Below are positions 1-7,635 of a stretch of 64,000 nucleotides of DNA, piece after piece. Below the pieces are notes generated by a model. The model was not told the DNA's origin. It worked only from the letters and a program-made list of their open reading frames with translations, and did no database searches. The stretch lies in the NCBI RefSeq assembly GCF_014641455.1, contig NZ_BMHT01000008.1:186001-250000 (forward strand), read 5' to 3'. Source of the DNA: Hymenobacter cavernae (GTDB taxonomy: Bacteria; Bacteroidota; Bacteroidia; Cytophagales; Hymenobacteraceae). Each line of letters opens with the position of its first letter. The stretch's first letter is position 1. Both the position numbers and the translations under genes were made by a program.

Positions 1-1
1 C

Positions 2-718
2 AAAAACTACCAGCAATACCTCGATAAAAACGGCTTGAAAGGTGCCCGCATTGGTGTACTACGCACCCTCAGCGAACGAAGCCCCGATCCGCAGGTGAAA
101 GCCTTGTTTGAGCAAGCCGTGGCCGATTTGCGGAAAGCCGGTGCTATCATCGTCGATCCGGTCGAGATTCCCGACTTTGCTACCGTCAGCAAAGACCAGT
201 GGTGCTCTGTGTTTCAGCACGATATCAACGAGTACCTGGCAGGCCTAGGTCCGCAGGCGCCGGTGAAGAATTTGAACGAGATTATCGCCTCCGGCAAGTT
301 CGCGCCCTCCATCGCCGACAACCTCACCTACCATCAAAAGAGCGCCGTGACACCGGAAGGCACTACCTGCGCCGACCCGTACACCGACCCCAAACGCCTT
401 GCCTTCCGCAAAGCCGTGACCGATGTGATGGACCGCTACCAGCTCGGCGCGCTCATCTACCCGACCTGGAACAACCCGCCCGCGAAAGTCGGCGACTTCA
501 AAGGCTATAAAGGCGATAATAGTCAGCTCATTGCTCCGCACACCGGTCAGCCGGCCTTCACCGTGCCGATGGGTTTCACCTACGATAATCTGCCCGCCGG
601 CCTTCAGTTCCTAGGTCGCTCCTTCGACGAGCCAACCTTGGTCAAGTACACCTACGCCTACGAGCAAGCCACCAAGCACCGCAAAGCCCCCACGCTTTTC
701 CCGGCACTTCCAAAGTAA
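2..718 (+). CDS. Amidase-signature family amidase, C-terminal part (truncated at window edge)
   Basis: The reading frame is open from the first bases of the window, so the 5' part of the gene lies outside; 238 residues are visible. The C-terminal segment PAGLQFLGRSFDE, preceded by a stretch reading HTGQPAFTVPMGF, is typical of amidase-signature (GatA-like) hydrolases, which cleave carboxamides with a Ser-cisSer-Lys triad. That triad sits in the N-terminal half and cannot be checked here. A TTG at 35 could be mistaken for a start, but in-frame protein-like sequence continues upstream of it. The substrate is unknown. A single amidase gene rather than the GatA subunit of the tRNA amidotransferase is likely, because no gatB or gatC is near. 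Confidence 0.85.
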   Translation, partial: KNYQQYLDKNGLKGARIGVLRTLSERSPDPQVKALFEQAVADLRKAGAIIVDPVEIPDFATVSKDQWCSVFQHDINEYLAGLGPQAPVKNLNEIIASGKFAPSIADNLTYHQKSAVTPEGTTCADPYTDPKRLAFRKAVTDVMDRYQLGALIYPTWNNPPAKVGDFKGYKGDNSQLIAPHTGQPAFTVPMGFTYDNLPAGLQFLGRSFDEPTLVKYTYAYEQATKHRKAPTLFPALPK

Positions 719-720
719 AA

Positions 721-780
721 CACTGCGCCTTCTGCGGGCTAAAACCGTAACAACGACTTTAGCCCGCAGAGGACGCAGTG
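721..780. repeat. Intergenic inverted repeat
   Basis: The arms CACTGCG...TGCGGGCTAAA and TTTAGCCCGCAG...CGCAGTG face each other just after the amidase stop, and a further partial copy of GGGCGCAGTG follows to about 803. It lies between two convergent genes and could act as a bidirectional transcription stop, although there is no T-run. Confidence 0.6.
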
Positions 781-808
781 TTCACGCGGAGGGCGCAGTG
801 TTCTTACG

Positions 809-1825
809 CTAAAACTTCACCACAATCTTCCCGAAGTGCGAGCCGTTGCCCATGAATTGCAAGGCGTCTTTCACTTCGTCGAAGCCGAAGGTTTTGCCGA
901 TGATGGGCTTGATGTTGTTCTGCTCGAAGGCTTTGAACAAGTCGGCCAGCATCTCGGCGCTGCCCACATAGATGGATTGCAGGCGGTTCATGAAAATGGG
1001 CGCCATTTGCAGGCTCTTGGCATCGTCGGGGGAAGCGGGGCCGCCGACTGCGCCAATCAGGAAGACGCTGCCGCCGGCTTTCACCGCTTGCAGCGACTGA
1101 GCTAGCTTGCCGGCTACTTCCACCACATAATCAGCACCTTGGCCTTGGGTTAGCTCTTTGGTTTTGGCTTCCCAGTCAGGCGTTTCTTTGTAGTTAATGG
1201 TCAAATCGGCGCCGAGGGCTTTGGCTTGCTCCAGCTTTTCGTCGCTGCTGGAGGTGATGATGGCTTGGGCGCCAAACAGCTTGGCGATTTGCAAGCCGAA
1301 GATGGACACGCCGCCCGTGCCTTGCAGCAGCACCGAGTTGCCGGGCTTTAGTTGGGCCTGAATAGCTAGGGCATGCCATGCCGTGACGCCTGCGCAGGGG
1401 AAAGCCGCTGCTTCCTCGTAGGTAAAGAACTGCGGTACTTTCACCACCGAGTCTTCGTCGAAGGTCACGTACTCGGCCAGCACGCCATCGGTGCTGCCGC
1501 CCAGGGAAAGCTCCGTTTTTTTAAGTGAGAAAGGTCCGGCGTGCCAGTTCGGGAAGAAGTTGACCGCTACCCGGTCGCCGACGTTAATCTTCGTTACGGC
1601 CGAGCCAACTTCCGTCACCAGACCGGCCGCGTCGCTGAACGGAATGAAGGGCAGCTTTTCGCCGGGGTAGCCAAACCAGCCGTTGGCCAACGCCCAGTCG
1701 CGGTAGTTGAGGGAAACGGCTTTTACCTGAATCTTAACTTGTTTGTCGTTGACGGCGGGCTCCGGGTAGTCACCTAGCTTGAAGTTTTCGAAGCTTTTAG
1801 GCGCGTGCAGTTTATAGGCTTTCAT
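809..1825 (-). CDS. Zinc-free MDR-superfamily NAD(P)H:quinone oxidoreductase-like dehydrogenase
   Basis: The 338-residue product has the medium-chain dehydrogenase layout: an N-terminal GroES-like domain (about residues 25-130) and a Rossmann domain with the nucleotide-binding turn QGTGGVSIFG near residue 168. The cysteine cluster that binds structural zinc in classical alcohol dehydrogenases is not visible, which favours the quinone-oxidoreductase/enoyl-reductase branch. It would reduce a quinone, enal or similar small substrate with NAD(P)H in the cytoplasm. The ATG at 1825 gives a full-length protein. It faces the amidase and is followed by the convergent inverted repeat at 721-780. The exact substrate cannot be read from sequence. 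Confidence 0.85.
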   Translation of the reverse strand: MKAYKLHAPKSFENFKLGDYPEPAVNDKQVKIQVKAVSLNYRDWALANGWFGYPGEKLPFIPFSDAAGLVTEVGSAVTKINVGDRVAVNFFPNWHAGPFSLKKTELSLGGSTDGVLAEYVTFDEDSVVKVPQFFTYEEAAAFPCAGVTAWHALAIQAQLKPGNSVLLQGTGGVSIFGLQIAKLFGAQAIITSSSDEKLEQAKALGADLTINYKETPDWEAKTKELTQGQGADYVVEVAGKLAQSLQAVKAGGSVFLIGAVGGPASPDDAKSLQMAPIFMNRLQSIYVGSAEMLADLFKAFEQNNIKPIIGKTFGFDEVKDALQFMGNGSHFGKIVVKF

Positions 1826-1878
1826 GAAATTAAAGCTGATTTGAGCCTAATCAACTCCTGAGCGGAGGATGATGTTTT

Positions 1879-2061
1879 GTAGGAACGCGCCACGGCGCGT
1901 TCGGCGCCTGCCCCGTGTGATTACCTAGGTCCTGCCTTGCAAGGCAAGCTTTTTCTTTGATTGTCCGGTCAGGTTATCGTTCACCGTCGAACGCGCCGTG
2001 GCGCGTTCCTACAATTGCAACGGTGTCGTTCAACGACGAACGCACCGTGGCGCGTTCCTAC
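1879..2061. repeat. REP-like cluster, three copies
   Basis: Three copies of a palindromic unit, GTAGGAACGCGCC followed by A or C and GGCGCGTTC, lie at 1879-1902 (one orientation), 1989-2012 and 2038-2061 (opposite orientation). Paired inverted copies around a short spacer resemble the bacterial interspersed mosaic elements formed from REP sequences. The last copy overlaps the stop codon of the EamA gene. Two ACCTAGGT/CTAGG-type palindromes lie nearby. No RAYT (REP-associated tyrosine transposase) gene is in the window. Confidence 0.8.
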
Positions 2062-2525
2062 TTCGGGTGATTGCTCACGGGGGCTTTGTCGTCTTTGGTA
2101 ACCGACTTATCGGAATAGACGACGAAAACGGCGCCCGCTGCCATCAGCAACGCGCCCACTATCAGCTGCCAGTTTACCTTGTCTTTCAAGAAGACAACGG
2201 CCAGCGTAATGGAGAAAACCAACGACACCTTATCCAGCGCCGAGGTGCGCGAAGCGGCTCCTAGCTTTAGTGCGTGAAACGAGCACAGCGACGACAGGCA
2301 CGTAATGACGCCCGCCAGAATTAGGAAAATCCACGCTTTGCGCTCAATCCGCCCCACATCGGGCAGGTGGCCCTGAAAAATCACCACCGACCAGGCCACA
2401 ATCAGAATCAGCACCGATTGAATGGCGAAGGCCAAGCTCGAATCAACGTTTTTGATACCTGCTTTTGACAGCGTGATAACCACCGCCGCCAGAAACGCGG
2501 CCGACAAAGAGAAGAGAATCCACAT
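2058..2525 (-). CDS. Short EamA/DMT-family transporter
   Basis: A 155-residue, very hydrophobic protein with four to five predicted membrane helices; this is the single-EamA-domain size of the small drug/metabolite transporter group. The motif SALDKVSLVFSITLAVVFLK near the end is typical of the EamA C-terminal helix pair. I chose the ATG at 2525 because the in-frame upstream extension to 2624 is arginine-rich and unlike a membrane protein. The TAG stop at 2058-2060 is formed by the start of a REP-like repeat. It is divergent from the PQQ-type dehydrogenase gene, with about 226 bp between them for both promoters. Substrate unknown; such proteins may work as dimers. Confidence 0.8.
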   Translation of the reverse strand: MWILFSLSAAFLAAVVITLSKAGIKNVDSSLAFAIQSVLILIVAWSVVIFQGHLPDVGRIERKAWIFLILAGVITCLSSLCSFHALKLGAASRTSALDKVSLVFSITLAVVFLKDKVNWQLIVGALLMAAGAVFVVYSDKSVTKDDKAPVSNHPK

Positions 2526-2751
2526 GCTGTTTGGCCTACCAACTTTTAAACGACGCCCCACCCTATCTGCCGGCCAGGCTAACTGCCTAGCAATACGGCC
2601 CCTTAGCGACTTAGTTGCTGGCACAAGCTAGCTCGTCGCTAACAACGCGGGGAGCTGTTTCGAGGTAAAACGACCTGCTTCGGCAACACACCGCTGCCGG
2701 ATTCGCCGTCGGCGGGGCGAAACCTAGCTCCCCTTTTTAATCATTTGCTTT

Positions 2752-4323
2752 ATGTGTCAGAAGCTTATTCTTGTCAGTGCTTTCCTCTCGCTTATTTTAC
2801 AAAACGTTGCAGCCCAAACGCTCAAGGGCCCGCGCGGGGAAGTCTTTGCGCGGCGCATTATCACGCGGCAGCTCAGCGACCCGTGGGAAGTAGCCTACGG
2901 TCCGGATAACTACCTGTGGATCACCGAGGGCAAAGGCTACCGCGTGAGTCGCGTCAACCCCGCCGACGGCACCAAAACCGTGTTGCTGGACCTCAGCAAG
3001 GAGCGGCAGTTTCCGCGCTACGACAAAGTTTCGGACCAAATCGATGGCGGCAAGCCCTGGCCCCAGGGCGGCCTGATGGGCATGGCCTTGCACCCACAGC
3101 TGCTGAGCGGCAAGCCCTACGTGTATCTGGCGTATATCTACCGTTTTGCGGGCGCTAACCAGCCGGGCAAAGGTGGCGCGCCGAACTACGGCGGCCTGTT
3201 CTTCACCACGCGCATTGTGCGCTACGAGTATGATGCGCAGGCTCAGAAGCTGGGTAACCCCGTCACGCTCTGCGACACCATTCCCGGCAGCAGCGACCAC
3301 AACGGCGGCCGCCTGGCCATTGCGCCCGTTGATGGTAAGGACTATCTATTTTACAGCATCGGCGACCTAGGTGCCGGGCAGTTCGACAATGCCGGCCGCC
3401 CCAACCATGCCCAGCAACCGGGCCACTATGAGGGCAAGATCCTGCGCTTCAACCTGGAAGCTGATGCTGATGCAAGTGTTGCCGATAAATGGGTTCCGAA
3501 CGACAATCCATTCGGCACGGCCATGCGCCAAAACGCGGTGTGGAGCTACGGCCACCGCAACCCGCAAGGGCTAGCCTACGCGGTAGTCGGCGGAACGGGG
3601 CGGCTATATTCCTCGGAACACGGCCCTTTTTCGGATGATGAAATCAACATTATTGAGCGCGGAAAAAACTACGGTCACCCGCTCGTGCTAGGTTATAATG
3701 ATAACAACTACAATGGCTTAGCTGCAGGCGTATCGGACCATGCTAGCTTGCCCGGCACTTGGCATACCTCTTACCCTTTCATCAAAAGCGAAAACGAAAA
3801 CGCGAAAGCCATCGGCGCTGGTTACCGCGACCCGATCAAAACGCTGTACCCGAACTCGAACAAGTTCCTTACCGACCTTTTCATCAAAACGCGCAACCAC
3901 GACCCGAATGCGCCCGAGTGGCCTTCGGAGGCCCCGAGCAGCATTGCGGTTTACACGGCATCGGCTATACCGGGCTGGCAGAATTCGCTACTGTTGCCCA
4001 TGCTCAAGCACGGCAAGCTCATTCGGTTGCAGCTCAATGCGGCAGGCACCAGCGTCACCGGCGACACGCTCACCTACTTCCGGGCGCCGGTGCGCTACCG
4101 CGACCTAGCTTTCTCGCCCGACGGCACCAAGATCTACCTGGCGACGGATAGCTCGTCGGTCACATCTGGGCCGTCGAAGGAAGATCCGCAGGGCACCAGT
4201 TGCAAGGGTTGTCTGCTGGAATTCACATACAAAAGCGGCGGTGCTTCTAAACCTAGCCCGGCAACTGGCAAAGCCCCCGCGCCGAAAGCGGCCGCTCCTA
4301 GCCCGGCCGACCGGCGGCGGTAG
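2752..4323 (+). CDS. Secreted PQQ-dependent sugar dehydrogenase (GSDH/sorbosone dehydrogenase family)
   Basis: This 523-residue protein begins with a Sec signal peptide (about residues 1-22, ending AQT), then a six-bladed beta-propeller. Recognisable family motifs are DHNGGRLAIAP near residue 180, YEGKILRFN, WSYGHRNPQGLAY near 265 and SSEHGPFSDDEINI near 288, which contain the histidine and arginine positions used for PQQ and calcium binding in soluble glucose dehydrogenase. It would oxidise aldoses in the periplasm and pass electrons to an acceptor. The last ~35 residues are a Pro/Ala-rich low-complexity tail. No PQQ biosynthesis genes are in the window. The TAG stop is the first part of a REP-like repeat. 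Confidence 0.88.
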   Translation: MCQKLILVSAFLSLILQNVAAQTLKGPRGEVFARRIITRQLSDPWEVAYGPDNYLWITEGKGYRVSRVNPADGTKTVLLDLSKERQFPRYDKVSDQIDGGKPWPQGGLMGMALHPQLLSGKPYVYLAYIYRFAGANQPGKGGAPNYGGLFFTTRIVRYEYDAQAQKLGNPVTLCDTIPGSSDHNGGRLAIAPVDGKDYLFYSIGDLGAGQFDNAGRPNHAQQPGHYEGKILRFNLEADADASVADKWVPNDNPFGTAMRQNAVWSYGHRNPQGLAYAVVGGTGRLYSSEHGPFSDDEINIIERGKNYGHPLVLGYNDNNYNGLAAGVSDHASLPGTWHTSYPFIKSENENAKAIGAGYRDPIKTLYPNSNKFLTDLFIKTRNHDPNAPEWPSEAPSSIAVYTASAIPGWQNSLLLPMLKHGKLIRLQLNAAGTSVTGDTLTYFRAPVRYRDLAFSPDGTKIYLATDSSSVTSGPSKEDPQGTSCKGCLLEFTYKSGGASKPSPATGKAPAPKAAAPSPADRRR

Positions 4324-4433
4324 GAACGCGCCACGGCGCGTTCTGGTTTGCGGCGCGTGAACGGTGCGCGTTGCCTTACCTAGGTTTATCCAGCGCATCG
4401 TGCAACGACGAACGCGCCGTGGCGCGTTCCTAC
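4320..4433. repeat. REP-like inverted pair
   Basis: A GTAGGAACGCGCC/GGCGCGTTC unit at 4320-4343 faces an inverted copy at 4410-4433 across a 66-bp spacer that contains an ACCTAGGT palindrome. The TAG of the first copy is the stop codon of the sugar dehydrogenase gene. Confidence 0.8.
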
Positions 4434-4508
4434 GGGGTTTTCTGACTATCTTGGGAGTTGGGCCGCGCGTTTGCTAGTCGGCAAGACGCTATTTTGGCCT
4501 TTTCTCTG

Positions 4509-5342
4509 ATGAAATATTTCCTTTTCCTGCTTGGGTGGTGCTTACCTCAGCTGCTGCTCGCGGTGCCGCTGAAAAAGCCGCTGCAAATTGCCGAGCGGTT
4601 TGTGTCGAAAGAGCAGTGGCCGGAGATGAGAAACTACCTGAGCGGCGAGATTTTGCAGCAAGCCAAGCAGCAGAGCCTAGGTCAGCAGATTCCGGCGCAC
4701 CTGCAACGCCGCTGCGCGCTGCTCCGGCAAGATTCGGCCGCCGCCGTGGTCACGGTGGAGCTGCGTGATACTACCAGCCGCAACGATTTCTACCTCTACT
4801 TCGCCAAAGAGGAAAGCACCTGGAAGCTGCGGGCCGTGCGCGGTTTGGCCATGGTAGGCCTAGGTCAGCAGATGCTAAAGGTGCTGACGACCATGCCGCC
4901 CACCGAAATAGCGCAGTACAACCAGCGTCACCCCGAAGCGAACCACGCCTTCACAGTGGGCAACCTCAAGCTGTGGTCGGGTGCCGACGCCGACATTATC
5001 GAGCACTTCAACCAGCACGCCGCCGACTTCAACAAAGTGGTCGGCCTCGTGCAAGCGCGTCAGTATTTCCCCCCGAAAGCCGACGTGCTAGCCCTCGGCG
5101 AACAAGCCGCCAACGCCGATTCTACCATCAGCGCGCTGCTACAGTCGCTTTACATCAGCCGCATCACGCGCCGCGACACGGGCTGCGGTACTTGCCTGGA
5201 ATTCCTCATCGGCGGCCTCGTTGATAACACCGTAGGCCTTATGTATCAACCTGATGCCAACGCTGTGCCCGCCATGCATCCCGACCGCATCATCGTTATC
5301 AAACCCATCGGCAACGGTTGGTATCTGTACAAAACGACCTAG
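4509..5342 (+). CDS. Secreted protein of unknown function
   Basis: The 277-residue product starts with a strongly hydrophobic signal-like segment (MKYFLFLLGWCLPQLLLAVP) and is otherwise soluble, with mixed helix and strand character. I do not recognise a family. A short cysteine pair in RDTGCGTCLEFLIGG near residue 235 is the most distinctive motif and could form a disulfide in the periplasm. The ATG at 4509 is preferred over an upstream in-frame ATG at 4458 because it places the hydrophobic segment at the N-terminus. It stands alone between two intergenic repeats, so context says nothing about its job. Confidence 0.75.
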   Translation: MKYFLFLLGWCLPQLLLAVPLKKPLQIAERFVSKEQWPEMRNYLSGEILQQAKQQSLGQQIPAHLQRRCALLRQDSAAAVVTVELRDTTSRNDFYLYFAKEESTWKLRAVRGLAMVGLGQQMLKVLTTMPPTEIAQYNQRHPEANHAFTVGNLKLWSGADADIIEHFNQHAADFNKVVGLVQARQYFPPKADVLALGEQAANADSTISALLQSLYISRITRRDTGCGTCLEFLIGGLVDNTVGLMYQPDANAVPAMHPDRIIVIKPIGNGWYLYKTT

Positions 5343-5349
5343 CCTTTAC

Positions 5350-5457
5350 GGGGTTCCCGCAGAGGTTCGCAGAGGTTTTCGCTGAGGAACGCGGAGGCTG
5401 TTCCAGAACGACTCAGCGCCCTCTGCGCATACCTCTGCGAACCTCTGCGGGAACCCC
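5350..5457. repeat. 27-bp perfect inverted repeat
   Basis: Arms of 27 bp at 5350-5376 and 5431-5457 (GGGGTTCCCGCAGAGG..., internally repeating CGCAGAGG) are perfect reverse complements around a 54-bp loop. It separates the plus-strand secreted protein from the minus-strand eutC, both converging on it. The CGCAGAGG theme also appears at 721-800. Confidence 0.85.
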
Positions 5458-5467
5458 GGAACCACAA

Positions 5468-6238
5468 TCACCCCAGCAAGCCGCTTTCATCTTTCAGCCC
5501 CACGCCCGAAAGCTGCCTGCGTAACGATTCCTGCAACAGAAAGAACAGCTTATCCGCCGCCAACGGATACACTAATCCTTCCGGCCGGATGTTGGAAACG
5601 CAGTTGCGCGCCTCATCCGTAAGGCCCGGCCGAGGACCATAGGTGAAGTAAGCGCCCAAACTATCGGGGGAGCTGAGCCCCGGCCGTTCCCCGATCAGCA
5701 CTAAGGCCAACCTAGCTTTCAGTAACGCCCCGATTTCGTCGCCGATGGCTACCCTAGCCTGCTCCGCCAGCGTGATGGGCGCCAGCCGAAAACCTGCCCG
5801 TTGCAACTGTGGCAGCAGCAACCGCAGCAGCGGCACGGCGTGCTCGTTAATGGCCGTGGCTGACAAGCCATCGGCCAGGATGATGGCAATATCGCACGTG
5901 GCGGCTTGCTCGGCCAACAGCGCTTTGGAAGCTTCATCCAGCTTACGACCTAGGTCCGGGCGCTGCAAGTACTCCTGCCGGTTTTGCGCCTGGCTTTTCA
6001 CCTGACACACTGCCAATTTCAATTGACCTAGGTCCGTCAGCAACTGCTCCGCAGCCAGCACCGAATACACCGCATCCCGCGCATGTGCGTGCGCCAACCG
6101 AAACGCCAGCGACTCCCGCAACGGCACACTCGTCCCCGTGCGACCTAGCGCAATACGGGCGCCGGTGAAAGCCCGCAGGCTAGCCCAAGGGTCGTCGGTG
6201 GGGTCGGAAGAAGATTGAGCGGGCGTATTATCGGACAT
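5468..6238 (-). CDS. eutC: Ethanolamine ammonia-lyase small subunit EutC
   Basis: The 256-residue protein matches EutC along its length: WASLRAFTGARIALGRTG at the start, then LAFRLAHAHARDAV, ADGLSATAINEHA, LIGERPGLSSPDSLGAY and a C-terminal ARNCVSNIRPEGL. EutC pairs with EutB to form the adenosylcobalamin-dependent enzyme that splits ethanolamine into acetaldehyde and ammonia. Its partner eutB lies on the same strand but about 5.3 kb upstream (11534-12907), with four unrelated genes in between, which is unusual for this pair. The gene appears intact. No eut microcompartment genes are visible, so metabolism of the acetaldehyde presumably occurs in the cytoplasm. Confidence 0.95.
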   Translation of the reverse strand: MSDNTPAQSSSDPTDDPWASLRAFTGARIALGRTGTSVPLRESLAFRLAHAHARDAVYSVLAAEQLLTDLGQLKLAVCQVKSQAQNRQEYLQRPDLGRKLDEASKALLAEQAATCDIAIILADGLSATAINEHAVPLLRLLLPQLQRAGFRLAPITLAEQARVAIGDEIGALLKARLALVLIGERPGLSSPDSLGAYFTYGPRPGLTDEARNCVSNIRPEGLVYPLAADKLFFLLQESLRRQLSGVGLKDESGLLG

Positions 6239-6256
6239 CAGCTAGGTTTGAAATAG

Positions 6257-6362
6257 GAACGTCATGCTGAGCTTGCCGAAGCATCTCTACCGCCAAAGTA
6301 ACTCCAATCATTAGGGTTTACCATTGCGGTAGAGATGCTTCGACAAGCTCAGCATGACGTTC
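6257..6362. repeat. Hairpin repeat of the GTCATGCTGAGC type
   Basis: Arms starting GAACGTCATGCTGAGC and ending GCATGACGTTC are nearly perfect inverted copies (about 36 bp each, including GAAGCATCTCTACCGC) around a loop with TTAGGGTTTACCATTG. Related elements occur at 12965, 18285, 31227, 42351, 43797 and 48451; the copy at 42351 shares even the loop sequence. Confidence 0.85.
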
Positions 6363-6380
6363 TTTAAAATACTTTCCTAC

Positions 6381-6812
6381 TTACTTCTGGCTTCCCAATA
6401 CTTGCAGCGTCTTACTGTCTTTTGCGCCTCCGTAAAACTTATCCAGCACTTGTTGAAACACCGGATTCGTATTAGCCAACGCGGCAAACAGCGTCATCGA
6501 CGATTTCAGCTTCATATCATCCGGGCTGCCAAGTATCCGGTATGGGTCATTACCCGGCAGCTTGAGCAATTCACTGGAAATCTCTACCAACCGGCTGCCA
6601 AGCACCGGATGCGTTAGGTATTCCTGCGCTTCGGTGTCGTCTTTTATGGCGTAGTACTTAGCCGTCTCGCTAAAACCTAGCCCTTGGATCTGCGGGAAGA
6701 TATACCACATCCAATGGCTGCGCTTTCTGCCGTTCTTTATTTCGGCCAGCGCGGTTTGGTAGTCGGCTTGTTGAGCGTCGAGGAAGCGGTTTAGGTTAGT
6801 ATCTGCAATCAT
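6381..6812 (-). CDS. DUF1810 family protein
   Basis: A 143-residue soluble protein with the DUF1810 (calpastatin-like, PF08837) signature: FLDAQQADYQTALAEIKNG near the start, then SHWMWYIFPQIQGLG and the downstream HPVLGSRLVEIS. The family is widespread, often near stress or nucleotide-related genes, but has no firmly established biochemical function. The ATG at 6812 lies only 7 bp downstream of the stop of the preceding minus-strand lipoprotein gene, so the two may be co-transcribed. It is one of the genes lying between eutB and eutC. Confidence 0.88.
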   Translation of the reverse strand: MIADTNLNRFLDAQQADYQTALAEIKNGRKRSHWMWYIFPQIQGLGFSETAKYYAIKDDTEAQEYLTHPVLGSRLVEISSELLKLPGNDPYRILGSPDDMKLKSSMTLFAALANTNPVFQQVLDKFYGGAKDSKTLQVLGSQK

Positions 6813-6819
6813 CGGTTAA

Positions 6820-7578
6820 TTATTCAACTTTTTTAAGTTGTCCATTTTTCATCTCATATACGGCTGGCACTCTCCAGAAGTCATAGCGTTTATAACCTGG
6901 TTCATACCCCCAAGATCCACTAAGTGCTTCGGTATTTACAATTAGCATTCTACTATCAACCCTATAATCGACACCACAATGACCATCGGCCGTATCGAAC
7001 GGAATCTTTGAGAAAAGTATCTTCCCATTAATTCTGTCTACAATTGCCATTTCTTGACAAGCTGATCCGCAGCCCCATTCAACAATTGTATAATGGCCAG
7101 CGAAATCCGGTTTTGTGTTTTCACAACCTTCCTTGATTCGCGTAATAAAGTATTTCGCATTCTTATCCGTACTAAAATCTGGCCTCGCTAACCCACCTTT
7201 ATATAAATCGTTTACCTTGAAGTCTTCAAACCTAGACTTAAAGCTAAATTTCTTATAAACTGGGCTATCAATTTCATCAGCATTCCCAAGCATCAATGTA
7301 TCTCCGTAACGATACAGAGTATCACCTCGGGTTCCACCTTTTGAAACCTCTCCTTTTCTAAGGAATTCAAATCTCATTTTATATTTTCCTTCAAACATAA
7401 AATTTCTTACTTTATAGATATAACTCACTGTAGTTCTACCACCGGAAGTATCTATTTTAACTGTTTTTAATACCCTGTTTTCAGAACTGATTGTTTTACG
7501 ACTATCTACTAAATTATCACACGAGCATATTACAAGCACCATAATTAATAATGATGCACAATATTTTAAGCAGTCCAT
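6820..7578 (-). CDS. Predicted lipoprotein of unknown function, AT-rich
   Basis: The 252-residue product has a lipoprotein signal peptide ending VICSC, so Cys20 is the likely lipidated residue. The C-terminal half holds a recognisable uncharacterised motif, FAGHYTIVEWGCGSACQ, followed by AIVDRINGKI, with paired cysteines likely to form disulfides; I have seen this arrangement in uncharacterised secreted proteins of other bacteria but know no function. Base composition is clearly more AT-rich than the flanking beta-galactosidase and eutC, suggesting recent acquisition. It sits between beta-galactosidase and the DUF1810 gene on the same strand. Confidence 0.75.
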   Translation of the reverse strand: MDCLKYCASLLIMVLVICSCDNLVDSRKTISSENRVLKTVKIDTSGGRTTVSYIYKVRNFMFEGKYKMRFEFLRKGEVSKGGTRGDTLYRYGDTLMLGNADEIDSPVYKKFSFKSRFEDFKVNDLYKGGLARPDFSTDKNAKYFITRIKEGCENTKPDFAGHYTIVEWGCGSACQEMAIVDRINGKILFSKIPFDTADGHCGVDYRVDSRMLIVNTEALSGSWGYEPGYKRYDFWRVPAVYEMKNGQLKKVE

Positions 7579-7635
7579 TGCTCCAAGTAGTTTATTTGTA
7601 TTTTACTTTAAATAATACAAAATATTGCTATTATT

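Noticed and set aside
5468..6238. eutC as a pseudogene because it is separated from eutB
   Set aside because: All conserved EutC blocks and normal length are present without frameshift.
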